A stretch of DNA of 64,000 bases, taken from the NCBI RefSeq assembly GCF_002954455.1, contig NZ_MSCC01000002.1:985440-1049439 (forward strand). The letters run 5' to 3'. Made by a program: the position numbers and the translations under genes. This document shows, one piece after another, positions 37,001 through 46,406 of the stretch (its first letter is position 1; each line of letters begins with the position of its first letter). The notes beneath the pieces were generated by a model that was not told the origin of the DNA, searched no databases, and saw nothing but the letters and a program-made list of their open reading frames with translations. The stretch comes from Photobacterium aquimaris. GTDB lineage: Bacteria > Pseudomonadota > Gammaproteobacteria > Enterobacterales > Vibrionaceae.

Positions 37001-38648
37001 CATTTATATTAGGATCCCACAACGTACCTAAACGAAGATCCATAATATAATTACCGTCGCTATCAGCTTCTCCATGAAAAGCATCGTTACCGGCTAATAA
37101 AGCATCACCCATATCACCTTGTAACACATCTGTCGACATTGCATAAATATTACTTAACCCTGTATCATCCTCAATATATATACTGATATCTCTATTACCA
37201 ACAATGCTACTATTATTCTGATAGCGAATTGCTTTCATTAAACCAGCAGCAGTGGTTGTTGTCGCTTCATCATCAATAAAGTTAATCTGCAATGGCATTC
37301 CAACACCATTATTAATAATGTCAATTTCACCAAATAATACCCCTTCATAATAAACTTTATTTTGCGCATCAACGCGAATTTCACCAGCACCATCACCAAC
37401 AGATTCAATAAAGGTAATTTCATTTGCAGCATCTTTATAGGCCACATTAATTTTAAGCTGACCGCCATTGAGGGTAACGCTATCAATGTCTGTTGATACT
37501 GCATCTCCATTAACATCCAAAGAAGCAACAAGCCCCATAATATAAAGGGATTTATCGCCATTAATATTTAAAATTTCAGGAGCATTAGGATCGGGAACAA
37601 TATAGGTGATAGTAAAGTAGCCATGAACAAAATTATTTGTAGTATCAACAACTTGAAATGTCATTGGGTAAATGCCCGGATCTAACCCAGTACCAACGGG
37701 TCCTGGAGTAAAGGTAAACTCATCAACACCAGTTTCAACCAAAGCACCAGAGATATCACCTAAACTCATAACATCAATATTGGTTCCGGTGACATTAAAA
37801 GTATAACTGTCTCCTTTTTTAACAATCACTTCACTATCAGTGAAAGCAATATAATTAACGACAGGCTTATCAACAAGTTTAAATAGCACATCAAAATGTG
37901 TTTTAGACTTAATAACACCATTATTATCAACATCTTCTACAACTATACCTGCACTATATAGACCAGGAGCCAATGTTCCAGAGTTATTCCATGTTAAAAC
38001 ACCTGTACTCTCATCAATAGTTAACCCAGGTGGATTTCCGCCACCGCCCATTTCACTTGTATTACCAACACGGAATTTAATATTATCGCCATCAGGATCT
38101 AAGGCAGGAATTTTAATTGTATAATTCGTTAAAACCGAACCATCAGTGTCTTTTTGAGGAACTTGAAATAAGATAGGAAAATCAATAAGTGGGGCTCTAT
38201 TACCACCTTGTACAAGAATTGTAGATTGTATATTCCAAGAACCACCAGAGTTATTCTTCAAATTAATTCGGCAACAACTACCATAATTAGCAAAGTACGT
38301 CGTATTTACATCAACATTCTTAATCTGAGTTTCTGATACTTCTAATTTATATTCACCATTGATTATTTGGTTAGTAATTACGCCAAGATAGGTTTTTGAA
38401 CCACCAGAGACGGTTACACGGTTACCATTACAGTCAGATCGATTAACATGGCAGGCAGTTTTTAATGAAATAATCACATCATTTTTGATACCATCAGCAT
38501 CTAAAGCAACAGGCGACCATGTTATACCCCCTCCACGCCAGTGAGCTGCATGAATCACTGTCGAAAAAAACACGCTACAAAAAAACATTAATAAAGTGAT
38601 AATGTTAAATGTTATTTGTTGATAATTGTTATCTTTTTTATATATCAT
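34098..38648 (-). CDS. Very large secreted surface protein with GEVED and DUF11 domains
   Basis: A 1516-residue exported protein. It has a signal peptide ending near residue 34 (IHA-A), an unrecognised N-terminal domain (about 35-150), a cadherin/putative-Ig-like repeat (about 170-270, DPDGDNIKF and TIDESTGVLTW), more beta-rich modules, two GEVED domains each ending in DGEVEDYR/Q (about 560-690 and 1010-1140), an SdrD-B-like module (GIAGFTVRALFNG, about 1150-1250) and a C-terminal DUF11 repeat (YTVIFTNTGSGDI, about 1430-1510). Calcium-type DxDxD loops recur (DLNGDGDFNDTD). No membrane anchor or type I secretion tail is visible. It probably acts as an adhesin or matrix protein; this is an inference from domain types. 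Confidence 0.85.
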   Translation of the reverse strand: MIYKKDNNYQQITFNIITLLMFFCSVFFSTVIHAAHWRGGGITWSPVALDADGIKNDVIISLKTACHVNRSDCNGNRVTVSGGSKTYLGVITNQIINGEYKLEVSETQIKNVDVNTTYFANYGSCCRINLKNNSGGSWNIQSTILVQGGNRAPLIDFPILFQVPQKDTDGSVLTNYTIKIPALDPDGDNIKFRVGNTSEMGGGGNPPGLTIDESTGVLTWNNSGTLAPGLYSAGIVVEDVDNNGVIKSKTHFDVLFKLVDKPVVNYIAFTDSEVIVKKGDSYTFNVTGTNIDVMSLGDISGALVETGVDEFTFTPGPVGTGLDPGIYPMTFQVVDTTNNFVHGYFTITYIVPDPNAPEILNINGDKSLYIMGLVASLDVNGDAVSTDIDSVTLNGGQLKINVAYKDAANEITFIESVGDGAGEIRVDAQNKVYYEGVLFGEIDIINNGVGMPLQINFIDDEATTTTAAGLMKAIRYQNNSSIVGNRDISIYIEDDTGLSNIYAMSTDVLQGDMGDALLAGNDAFHGEADSDGNYIMDLRLGTLWDPNINEQDKLALADDNDNLADDDGVTFSSPFIDIHNDLELTIEIQEEVDNGRQLHAWVDFNQNGVWEVSEKVINDNSAIVGSKLYSITIPNNTLLGYSFLRVRLCSLNTSCDTPNGISYDGEVEDYRLYFSDLIANTSCDVILRTDSVGGSNAALSQLDPASNPMAFTTLSSAITIAGHPTVTDINSFGFNRILGLFYGVFYSGDDAYLFNTDRMGNSFIGLDSITANGAQSITHATHGVITFSDGDTLASTVGGNAIGSVTMGDISTDGLYLYASSPSLKGLIKIALASGKFEVIPLTQYIHDGDIAVNTETDMIYATKVTTGKLSSITAQGSVTEQNIIYTGGLFPQDNSGEAISGGLIADKSYNIYAFVNNGDHDTNQDGSYDLINKSAIYKINVLTRKMTFFAEGQDINIVDQDIAGCYFSRDYGDAVTSYGIAGHGYHDSASNGNQDLALGSLWDSELSTKESSAANSDPEDDGVNVPASITVGIPAQVAVTVPASTGFLNVFVDLNGDGDFNDTDEHIENDKAISQQTTNLEITIDPAQTDSYNGDSIMRFRLCSTAGACNSAASVAADGEVEDYQFRLINQIVLNGNVFEDNGLGMATAAHDGIINGNEPGIAGFTVRALFNGLVAAAGYNSGDVVATDISGGSGQYSLIIPVILAGKSLKLDVVAQANWIDISENNGNHAQVTAGAVTDSQMVVIASAGDNLKNINFGKVQQPVMNPDNYSEVEPGKMITFHHNFTANTSGSVTFSIIDKVVTPANSNWSTVLKHNIDCDDQLNNDQTILNSINVDADTNKEVCLVVQVFIPAEVSLDSLFNYNIQAEMVFDDTTSTAHGVTKTVVDSDTARAVYSGAGALKLEKKVVNITASNGNDISNTAKPGEVIEYTVIFTNTGSGDIKEVVILDTVPEHTSLNSAINCTAGTIPAGLTCNFVPVAPLNAIGYRGGVKWILAGTLRPGESGSIVYRVNID

Positions 38649-39123
38649 ATCTCATCATCTGACTTTTGTATAAAGACCAAACAGACATGCATATATTAAA
38701 CCAACTAAGCATCAAAAATAAGAATCTCATAATCAATTGATTTTAAAAAAATCAGAGCTCACTCATCAGATTCCATTTATATTTACAAAATACAATTTAT
38801 CCTTGTTGATGATTTTTATTTTCCAATAACTCTAGATCCTTACTTATTATTTTTCACATACGGCAACCCTTATGTTAATGATATTAAAAGAATATAGCGT
38901 TACAAGGTTAACCAAGAGTAGCAACTCGATGAGATATTTTTACTGTTCATGAGTAAACTATAGGCTAAATAAACATTACATCCTCATATAATACATAAGG
39001 TTCTCAAACAAAAGCCCTGTTTTTAGACAATTTACTTCTTAAAACTGTCATCACACTGGATAAATATTTCAACAAGAGATAAATTAGAACTATGCGCATT
39101 TCTTATTAACTACCGTGCCGACA
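38649..39123. other. Divergent promoter region of surface protein and yccS-like genes
   Basis: About 475 bp without a gene. AT-rich, no hairpin of note. It should contain both divergent promoters. Confidence 0.4.
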
Positions 39124-41232
39124 ATGATTCAATCAAATATTTTACTTCGTTACCCATTTTTACGAACCTTTTTAAATTTAAGAACAAATATCGCAGCACT
39201 TAGCTTTATCAGCTGCTCTATACCTTTATTTCTTATGGGTCACGTCACGATGGGGATTGCATTCTCGCTAGGTAGTATCAGTTGCGGCTTTGCCGATACT
39301 TCAAGTGTTACCAAATACCGTATTTTAGATTTTACAATTGCCCTACCACTGTTTTTCTTGATCAGTTTAGGCATTGAAATTGTTTTTCCGCACTCATTAT
39401 TATTTATTGGATCATTAGCTGTCGTTAGTTTTGCACTTTTTATGCTAGCGGTATTAACACCACGCTTAGGTGCCATTGGTTTTGCCGCTATTCTATTAGC
39501 GATCTATGCAATGCTATTACACCTTGATGGACGTCAAATATGGTTAATACCTTTATGGCTGACAGGTGGCGCTGTTTGGTATATTTTATGGCAAACTTTA
39601 GCTATTATTTTCCTTCCAAACCAAGAATCTAAAGATATTTTATCTGATTTATATCAGGCGCTTTCCAAAAAGTTGATGATTCATGATCAAGGCTTTATTT
39701 TTGCAACAGATAAAAATCAATTATTTATTCAATCTGCGCAATTACGATCACAAATCGCTGCTCTTTCACATACACTTGAATATCGAATCCACCAGCAATT
39801 TAGTTGTGGTGAAGACAGTGCAAAATTACAAGATATTTACCGCTTTCTAAAAATTGCGGAACGTATCAATGAACAAACACGACTGATGTATTTCACTTCG
39901 ACACCGCTTTTAAAACAACATTGCCCGCAATGGTTAGAACATATCCACCATGCTAACCAAAAAATCAGCCAATATCTCGCACAAGTGAGTGTCAATAACG
40001 TCCACCATCTAGCATTACCGATCATTGATTTTGATGCATTACGTCGTTATCAATCCCCCAAAGAGGCACAGCAAGAAATCATCGCAGCACAGGCGTTTAT
40101 AAACAAACTGGATATTATTTATCTGTCTTTATGTGAATTAAAAAATCAGTCAAATACATTAACTAACCCGACTATCACTAAACCGATTTTGTTAACCTGG
40201 AAATGGCGTGAAATAGCCTCTAAGTTAACCAGCCAAATGACATTAAAATCGAGCTATTTTCGTCATGCATTGCGTGGAGCATTAAGTCTTACCACGGGCC
40301 TTATCATAGTACGTTTATTGCATCTTGATTTTGGCTTTTGGACATTAATGACAAGTTTACTTATTCTTCGTCCTAATTTATCAATGACTTGGACTCGCTT
40401 ACTACAACGTCTAACAGGCACAATCTGTGGTTTAATTGTGGTCGGTGGATTATTGCACTTTCAAGTAGCAACCAGTATTTTACCGTTTATGTTTTGTATT
40501 GCGGCGGTATTATTTTTTCATACATCAGCCCGTCATTATGGATTTGCGGTCTTTTTTGTAACCTTATTTGTTTTCGCTGGTTTCTCCCTTAATGGTCAGG
40601 GCGATAACATCATGCTACCACGACTTGATAACACCGTATTAGGGGTTATTATTCCACTCGTGTTTGTATTTATTTTAACCCCTGGTTGGCAAAAGAAATC
40701 ATTTCCAACTCAACTTAATGCAACGATTAACGGCTATATCGATTACTTAAAAAGTTTACAAGTATATTTAGTAAATAAACAAGAGTCACAACTGAGTATC
40801 GTTCAAAGCCACTTCCAAGACTGCGTTGTTAATGATACCAACTTATTTGATCACTGGATGGGTTATCTTGGAGAACCGCACCGTAAATCACACACAAGCA
40901 GTCATATTCTATTGTGTAGCCGTAGTTCTAATATTATTTTACGGATCTTAACTCAGCTGAATGAAAATAAGCAGACTTTGCCGCTTAATCCTGATGTTAG
41001 TTCAAATCTAGAAAATGCAATTACGTCACTAACTTTATTACAGCAAAAGTTACAGCAATCACCACATCATACTGATTTATTTGAACATATATCTAAACAA
41101 GAACAAGTGATTTATCAATCATTTACTTATATAGAAAATGAAATTTATCGCTTAGATAATGACCAGTTAATCGTATTATTAGCAACAGAAATTAGGTTAT
41201 TTCTTAATGCTATAAATCACCGACAGCAATAA
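39124..41232 (+). CDS. yccS: YccS-like FUSC family membrane protein
   Basis: A 702-residue protein with the YccS/YhfK layout: an N-terminal membrane bundle (about 20-165), a cytoplasmic helical domain, a second membrane bundle (about 390-530) and a C-terminal soluble region. LRGALSLTTGLIIVRLLHLDFGFWTLMTSLLILRPN is the FUSC signature. These proteins resemble aromatic acid exporters, but the transported compound of YccS is unknown. The ATG at 39124 is preceded in frame by a GTG at 39115; neither has a good ribosome site. Confidence 0.88.
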   Translation: MIQSNILLRYPFLRTFLNLRTNIAALSFISCSIPLFLMGHVTMGIAFSLGSISCGFADTSSVTKYRILDFTIALPLFFLISLGIEIVFPHSLLFIGSLAVVSFALFMLAVLTPRLGAIGFAAILLAIYAMLLHLDGRQIWLIPLWLTGGAVWYILWQTLAIIFLPNQESKDILSDLYQALSKKLMIHDQGFIFATDKNQLFIQSAQLRSQIAALSHTLEYRIHQQFSCGEDSAKLQDIYRFLKIAERINEQTRLMYFTSTPLLKQHCPQWLEHIHHANQKISQYLAQVSVNNVHHLALPIIDFDALRRYQSPKEAQQEIIAAQAFINKLDIIYLSLCELKNQSNTLTNPTITKPILLTWKWREIASKLTSQMTLKSSYFRHALRGALSLTTGLIIVRLLHLDFGFWTLMTSLLILRPNLSMTWTRLLQRLTGTICGLIVVGGLLHFQVATSILPFMFCIAAVLFFHTSARHYGFAVFFVTLFVFAGFSLNGQGDNIMLPRLDNTVLGVIIPLVFVFILTPGWQKKSFPTQLNATINGYIDYLKSLQVYLVNKQESQLSIVQSHFQDCVVNDTNLFDHWMGYLGEPHRKSHTSSHILLCSRSSNIILRILTQLNENKQTLPLNPDVSSNLENAITSLTLLQQKLQQSPHHTDLFEHISKQEQVIYQSFTYIENEIYRLDNDQLIVLLATEIRLFLNAINHRQQ

Positions 41233-41332
41233 TATTGGGCCTGTATTGGCCGCAATAACACAGCAAGCATTATTCAGTGATAAAGCTGTTAGAATTGCGG
41301 TCTAAAAAGTATCAGAGTTCAAGGACAGGATA

Positions 41333-41923
41333 ATGCTTAAAAAAACACAACTATGTGGCATAACCATTGCTTTGCTCGCATCAACTTCTACATGGGCAGC
41401 AGATTAAACCATCACTCTCAATGATGGTCGCCAAGTTATTCTGCATGATAACTTTACTTGGCAATATAAACCCCAAGCTCAAAATCCAGCCGCTGAGCCT
41501 AATCTCCAGGCAACAACCGCCATTCCAGTTATCGCAACCGCTGCAATCCCAGTGATTAAAGAATCAAAAGGTGTTGAAGTTAAACTGGGCAACGATAAGC
41601 CTATTCAACAACTCAGTGACAGCGGCTTAGACGTACGATTAACTACGGCACAGTACACCAATGGAACACTGACTATTCCCACCATGCTAACCAACCAAAA
41701 TTCAAAGTCAGTGGTAAATGTCACTCTGAATGTCCGCTTAAGTGATAGTAACGGCCAAACAATAGCAAAGGACGATTTCACAATATGGCGCTCAATTAAC
41801 CGCATGCCTGATACTTATTTTCGACCTAAAACACAACGCGAAGGAAAAGCGATTACTTTCACTGTTCCTAAAGCCGAACATTATTTTATTGATGCTAAAA
41901 TCACAGACGTTGATATGAGATAA
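41333..41923 (+). pseudogene. DUF3157-like secreted protein with in-frame stop
   Basis: Reading from ATG 41333 gives a signal peptide (MLKKTQLCGITIALL, then ASTSTWAAD), a TAA stop at 41405-41407, and then an uninterrupted frame to 41923: TITLNDGRQVILHDNFTWQY followed by a beta-rich domain. The DGRQV...FTWQY pattern matches the DUF3157 family, secreted proteins of unknown function. The simplest repair is CAA or TAT instead of TAA at codon 25. As read, only a start inside the domain (41552) could be used, without signal peptide, so the gene is probably dead unless the base is wrong. Confidence 0.7.
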
Positions 41924-41929
41924 CAACAT

Positions 41930-41967
41930 AAAGAAGCTCAAATTATCAAATATATTTGAGCTTCTTT
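41930..41967. terminator. Bidirectional terminator
   Basis: AAAGAAGCTCAAAT (41930-41943) pairs with ATTTGAGCTTCTTT (41954-41967). It lies between convergent genes. Confidence 0.85.
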
Positions 41968-41994
41968 ATCCATCATATCACTATTAATTACTCT

Positions 41995-42807
41995 TCAGTC
42001 TGTACATATACTCACCTCAGCTATCACACCAAAATGATCTGATACCACATCATAAAAATCACCATTAAAAATGACTTGATGTTGGGGTACGATAACGGGC
42101 TGATTTGCAAAAATATAATCTAATCGTAGAGCTTGGTTATTTTGTTGCCAGCCATCAATATTTTTCACCACCGTGGTACCGTTATCTTTACTTTGAGCTA
42201 ATACAAAGCAATCATACAGGTTACAATGTAACGCATAGTCGTAGCCTTGATCACGAATATGGCTTGGATTATTAAAATCGCCTAATAAACAGCTTAATCG
42301 TGATGATAGCGTTGCTGTAATACGGTTTAAATGATCTTCAAACGGACTTTCTTGATCATTCCACCACCCGCAATGACAATTATAAAAATCAATGTGCTGG
42401 TGCTGATAAGCGACTGTAATACGTACAGCTCGGCGATGTTTCCAGTCACTTTCATCATAGTTATCGTTCAAATCAATCACACGGCGCTCAACAATCGGCA
42501 ACCGCGTTAAAAAAGCTAATCCTTCTTGGTAAACCTCATAACTTTGATGAACAAAATCCCACGTTAACTGGTAATGATGTCCTAATTGAGCCAATTTTTG
42601 TTGTAATAAATAGCCATAATTATCCTTTCGCACAGGATGATTACTTAATATTTGATCACTAATAATGTCACTTAGTGAATGCTGATTAACCTCTTGTAAG
42701 GCAATCACATCACACCCTTGCTCAATAATAGCTTGTGCAACAATATCTAACTTTTGATATTGATCTTCTTCTTGCCAACTGTGGGTATTTAAGGTCAATA
42801 ACTTCAT
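41995..42807 (-). CDS. Endonuclease/exonuclease/phosphatase family protein
   Basis: A 270-residue cytosolic EEP-fold protein: MKLLTLNTHSWQ at the N-terminus (metal-binding Asn), VIALQEVNQH with the catalytic Glu, CLLGDFNNPS with Asp/Asn, LDYIFAN and VVSDHFGV with the final His. It lies after the PTS gene in the same direction but an intrinsic terminator (42843-42868) stands between them, so it may have its own promoter. Substrate unknown; related proteins next to maltose-type PTS genes are known in Vibrionaceae and might act on a sugar phosphate or phosphodiester (inference). Confidence 0.82.
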   Translation of the reverse strand: MKLLTLNTHSWQEEDQYQKLDIVAQAIIEQGCDVIALQEVNQHSLSDIISDQILSNHPVRKDNYGYLLQQKLAQLGHHYQLTWDFVHQSYEVYQEGLAFLTRLPIVERRVIDLNDNYDESDWKHRRAVRITVAYQHQHIDFYNCHCGWWNDQESPFEDHLNRITATLSSRLSCLLGDFNNPSHIRDQGYDYALHCNLYDCFVLAQSKDNGTTVVKNIDGWQQNNQALRLDYIFANQPVIVPQHQVIFNGDFYDVVSDHFGVIAEVSICTD

Positions 42808-42837
42808 AAATCATTCACTTATCGATACGATATGAGA

Positions 42838-42870
42838 TAAAAAAGCGCAGCAATAATCTTCTGCGCTTAT
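42838..42870 (-). terminator. Intrinsic terminator after PTS gene
   Basis: On the minus strand AAGCGCAG (42868-42861) pairs with CTGCGCTT (42850-42843) and is followed by a run of six T. Confidence 0.8.
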
Positions 42871-42897
42871 CGATAATATCCAGTCTCTGGGCAAGTA

Positions 42898-44520
42898 TTA
42901 TGCTATAGCAAACTTATCCACTAATCCTGATTTGATTACATCAACGCCTGGGCCATAAATCGCTTGTACCCCTTGATCTTTAATCACCAGTCCTAATGCT
43001 CCAGTTGATTTCCATAGCGTATAATTAGCCACTAATGCAGGATCTTTTACCGTAATACGTAGACGCGTCATACAAGCATCAACCTCAGCAATATTGTCAC
43101 GACCACCTAAATTTTGAATGATAATTTCCAGTTTGTCGTCTTGTGACATCCCTTCTGCTTTTTCATCAATGTAATTACCTGCGCGCCCTGGTGTTGGTAG
43201 ATTAAATTTCACAATTAATAAGCGGAATAAAGCATAGTTAATCGCAAAGAACGCAATACACACCATCACAAAGCTAATTAAATCACCGCCAATCCCTGCA
43301 GAAATCATCATCGGAACACGTGTTATCAGTTCAATAAGGCCAAATGCATGTACACGTAAATCAATCAAGTCCACCAGTGCAAAGGCCAAGCCTGTTAACA
43401 CTGCATGAGCAACATAAAGTACTGGCGCAACAAACATAAACATAAACTCAATCGGCTCTGTCACACCTGTTAGCAATACCGCAAGACAAGCAGAGAAGAA
43501 CATCGGTTTATATTGCAGACGTTTATCACTATCCACACAGTGATACATTGCTAGACCAATACCAATTAAAGAAGATGCAGCAATGATCACTTGCCCTGCT
43601 TTAAAACGTGCTGGATGAACAGTATCTAATAAATGCTGATAAGTAGTAGGATCGGTCAGTTTAAGGTTATTTAAATCACTCACCCACGCGAGCCATAATG
43701 GATCTTGACCGTATACGCTTGAACCTGCACTTGGCCCTGTTAATAACTGATATGCGCCACCTAGCTCGGTGTAGTTCATTGGAATAGTTAACGTATGGTG
43801 CAGGCCAAAAGGCAATAATAAACGCTCTAAAGTACCGTAAACAAACGGAGCAATAATCGGTGCGCTGTCTTTTGAACTTGCAATCCATTGACCGAAATCG
43901 TTAAGCGCACCTTGTACTAATGGCCATACGACAGCTAAACCAAACGCAATGATCACTGAATACACAATCACCATAAACGGCACAAAACGTTTACCATTAA
44001 AGAAAGCTAACGCTTCTGGTAATCGAGAAAAATCATAATAACGGTTATATAAATTAGCACCTAAGTAACCAGATATAATGCCAATAAATACTCCCATGTT
44101 CAGTGCTGGCGCGCCAAGAATAGTCGTAAAAAATTGAGAAACAGGCAGTTCAGTACTAAACAAGCTCATTACTGTCGCATGAGGATCGGTCATCATCGCG
44201 CCATTCACGCCAAAAATAACCCCAGTGGTACGGTTGATCAGTATAAATGCAATCACCGCAGCAAATGCACCACCTGCACGCTCTTTTGCCCATGAACCAC
44301 CAATTGCCACCGCAAATAGAAGATGAAGGTTAACAATCACCCCCCAACCAATATTTTCCATAATATGGCCAAGGGTTTCGAGTGCACCGATTCCTCCCGC
44401 ATACATGGCAACCACTTTACCCAATGAAATCATAATACCGGCAGCTGGCATTACGGCGATAACAACGATCAGTGACTTTCCAAATCGTTGCCAAAAATCA
44501 AACGATAGCAATTTACTCAT
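42898..44520 (-). CDS. malX: PTS IICB component, glucose/maltose type (MalX-like)
   Basis: A 540-residue sugar phosphotransferase permease: a IIC membrane domain of ten or so helices (about 10-430) with PFVYGTLERLLLPFGLHHTL and GVTEPIEFMFMFVAP, which are the glucose-family IIC signatures, and a C-terminal IIB domain with phospho-acceptor Cys483 in DACMTRLRI. There is no IIA domain, so it should depend on the cell's EIIA-Glc. It follows a GH13 alpha-glucosidase gene by about 60 bp and a LacI regulator. Together they resemble the malI-malX group. The substrate is probably a glucose-type alpha-glucoside, not proven. Confidence 0.92.
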   Translation of the reverse strand: MSKLLSFDFWQRFGKSLIVVIAVMPAAGIMISLGKVVAMYAGGIGALETLGHIMENIGWGVIVNLHLLFAVAIGGSWAKERAGGAFAAVIAFILINRTTGVIFGVNGAMMTDPHATVMSLFSTELPVSQFFTTILGAPALNMGVFIGIISGYLGANLYNRYYDFSRLPEALAFFNGKRFVPFMVIVYSVIIAFGLAVVWPLVQGALNDFGQWIASSKDSAPIIAPFVYGTLERLLLPFGLHHTLTIPMNYTELGGAYQLLTGPSAGSSVYGQDPLWLAWVSDLNNLKLTDPTTYQHLLDTVHPARFKAGQVIIAASSLIGIGLAMYHCVDSDKRLQYKPMFFSACLAVLLTGVTEPIEFMFMFVAPVLYVAHAVLTGLAFALVDLIDLRVHAFGLIELITRVPMMISAGIGGDLISFVMVCIAFFAINYALFRLLIVKFNLPTPGRAGNYIDEKAEGMSQDDKLEIIIQNLGGRDNIAEVDACMTRLRITVKDPALVANYTLWKSTGALGLVIKDQGVQAIYGPGVDVIKSGLVDKFAIA

Positions 44521-44579
44521 AACTATTTCCTTGACTGAGACGGCAGGTTTACGTCATCAATGACCTGCCATAAACACAA

Positions 44580-46313
44580 TTAATGTTTTTTTACAAACAC
44601 GTAAGCGGCATAAGCAGGCGCAATATGTGTGGTTGTGAAATCTGTTCGCGTGGCTTCATTGTTCGGAGTCTGGTTATCGAGTACTAATTCCCCGAGTTGG
44701 TCGCTATCAAGATCAACCACTACCTCTCTATCACTTAAATTAGTGATAATGGTCCAGGTGTGATCTGAACTGCTGCGTTGATAGGCATAAATATTGGTGT
44801 CATTATCAAGCAACAATTGATAGCGACCGACAATCAAACTGTGGTTATTTTTTCGAAGTGCGATTAGCTGTTTATAAAACTGTAAAATGGAAGACGGATC
44901 ATGCAATTGTTGTTCAACATTAATATCACTGTAATTAGGATTTACTGCTAACCACGGCGTGACTTCTGAAAAGCCAGCAAACGACGTATTATTCCATTGC
45001 ATTGGTAAGCGGCTGTGATCACGCGAGATTTGGTTTAGTAAAGTCAAAATCTGCGCATCGGTTTGTCCTTGCTGCTGTAATTTAATGATCAAGTTTTTGG
45101 CTGATACATCATTAAACTCAGCTAGTGATGTAAACTGATGATTTACCATGCCAATCTCTTGGCCTTGATAAATAAACGGCGTGCCTTTCATTAGAAAATA
45201 ACAAGCGGCTAATGCTGTTGCGCTACCATACCAATGGTTAACATTGGCAAAGGTATTAATACTGCGCGCTTGATCATGATTTTCTAGGTATAACGCATTC
45301 CAACCTTTGCCTTCTAATGCATTTTGCCAACGGGTTAGAATTTGCTTAAATTCCACTAAATCAAACTGATCACGTGATTGTTCTTCAGCCCACAGTTTCA
45401 TGTGTTCAAACTGGAAGATCATATTAAAAATACCGCCTTTATCGGTGGCAGTAGCTTCAGCAACCCAAGTCAATGCATCTTGAGCCTCGACACCATTTGC
45501 TTCACCCACAGTGACAATATCAAATGGTGCAAAAGCTTGATCACGCAATTCATAAAGGTGCTGCTCAATACCATCAACATTCATGTGATAATCAAAAGAA
45601 GACACATGATCTAATCGCTTAGGGTTAGGTAATGACGGTAGACCAGGTTGTTTTTGAATATGGCTGATCGCATCGACACGAAATCCATCAATACCGCGCG
45701 CTAACCACCAATGGATCATCGAAAACAGCGCTTGCTTAACTTCAGGATTTTGCCAATTAAGATCCGGTTGTTTTTTAGAAAAAAGATGTAAGTAGTATTG
45801 CGCCGTATCAGCATCATATTGCCATGCACTGCCATGGAAAATACTTTCCCAGTTATTAGGCTCTGGTGTTGGTTTTTCAGCCGTTGCTTCACAACCATCA
45901 CGCCAAATGTACCAATCACGTTTAGGGCTAGTTTTGCTCTGACGAGATTCAATAAACCACGGGTGCTCATCGCTTGTATGGTTAATCACTAAATCCATAA
46001 TGATACGAATGCCACGCGCATGAGCAGCACTGATCAAGCGATCAACATCAACAAGGTTACCAAAATCAGGATGAATCGCTTGATAGTCACTAATGTCGTA
46101 ACCATTATCATCGTTAGGTGATTGATAAAATGGACAAATCCATACTAAATCAATCCCTAACTCAACCAGATAATCAAGCTTGGCAATGATCCCTGCAATA
46201 TCACCAATTCCATCTTGATTACTGTCATAGAAACTGCGTGGATAAATTTGATAAGCCGTGGCGGCCTTCCACCATATTAATGGCGATGGTGGTACATTAT
46301 TGGAGTGATTCAT
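44580..46313 (-). CDS. GH13 alpha-glucosidase (oligo-1,6-glucosidase type)
   Basis: A 577-residue GH13 enzyme. Catalytic residues are visible: nucleophile Asp214 in GFRVDAISH, acid/base Glu271 in VGEANG and transition-state Asp347 in LENHDQA; NHTSDEHPWF is conserved region I/II. QDGIGDIAGIIAKLDYL contains the calcium-binding loop DxNxDGxGD form typical of oligo-1,6-glucosidases and dextran glucosidases. It is cytosolic and may hydrolyse unmodified or phosphorylated alpha-glucosides brought in by the PTS permease encoded next. ATG 46313 has AAGG eight bases upstream; an earlier ATG at 46343 is also possible. Confidence 0.92.
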   Translation of the reverse strand: MNHSNNVPPSPLIWWKAATAYQIYPRSFYDSNQDGIGDIAGIIAKLDYLVELGIDLVWICPFYQSPNDDNGYDISDYQAIHPDFGNLVDVDRLISAAHARGIRIIMDLVINHTSDEHPWFIESRQSKTSPKRDWYIWRDGCEATAEKPTPEPNNWESIFHGSAWQYDADTAQYYLHLFSKKQPDLNWQNPEVKQALFSMIHWWLARGIDGFRVDAISHIQKQPGLPSLPNPKRLDHVSSFDYHMNVDGIEQHLYELRDQAFAPFDIVTVGEANGVEAQDALTWVAEATATDKGGIFNMIFQFEHMKLWAEEQSRDQFDLVEFKQILTRWQNALEGKGWNALYLENHDQARSINTFANVNHWYGSATALAACYFLMKGTPFIYQGQEIGMVNHQFTSLAEFNDVSAKNLIIKLQQQGQTDAQILTLLNQISRDHSRLPMQWNNTSFAGFSEVTPWLAVNPNYSDINVEQQLHDPSSILQFYKQLIALRKNNHSLIVGRYQLLLDNDTNIYAYQRSSSDHTWTIITNLSDREVVVDLDSDQLGELVLDNQTPNNEATRTDFTTTHIAPAYAAYVFVKKH

Positions 46314-46350
46314 CCCTTTAACCTTAGAGAATGTACAATGCATTCTTTGC

Positions 46351-46370
46351 GTGTGTTACCGATAACACAC
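46351..46370. promoter_or_regulatory. LacI-type operator
   Basis: GTGTGTTACCGATAACACAC: eight-base perfect arms (46351-46358 and 46363-46370) around CCGA, with the central CG step typical of LacI-family operators. It lies between the lacI-like gene and the GH13 gene and is the likely target of that regulator. Confidence 0.75.
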
Positions 46371-46406
46371 ACGATAAGATCGAAGCTAAAAACATGCAAA
46401 ATCTTT

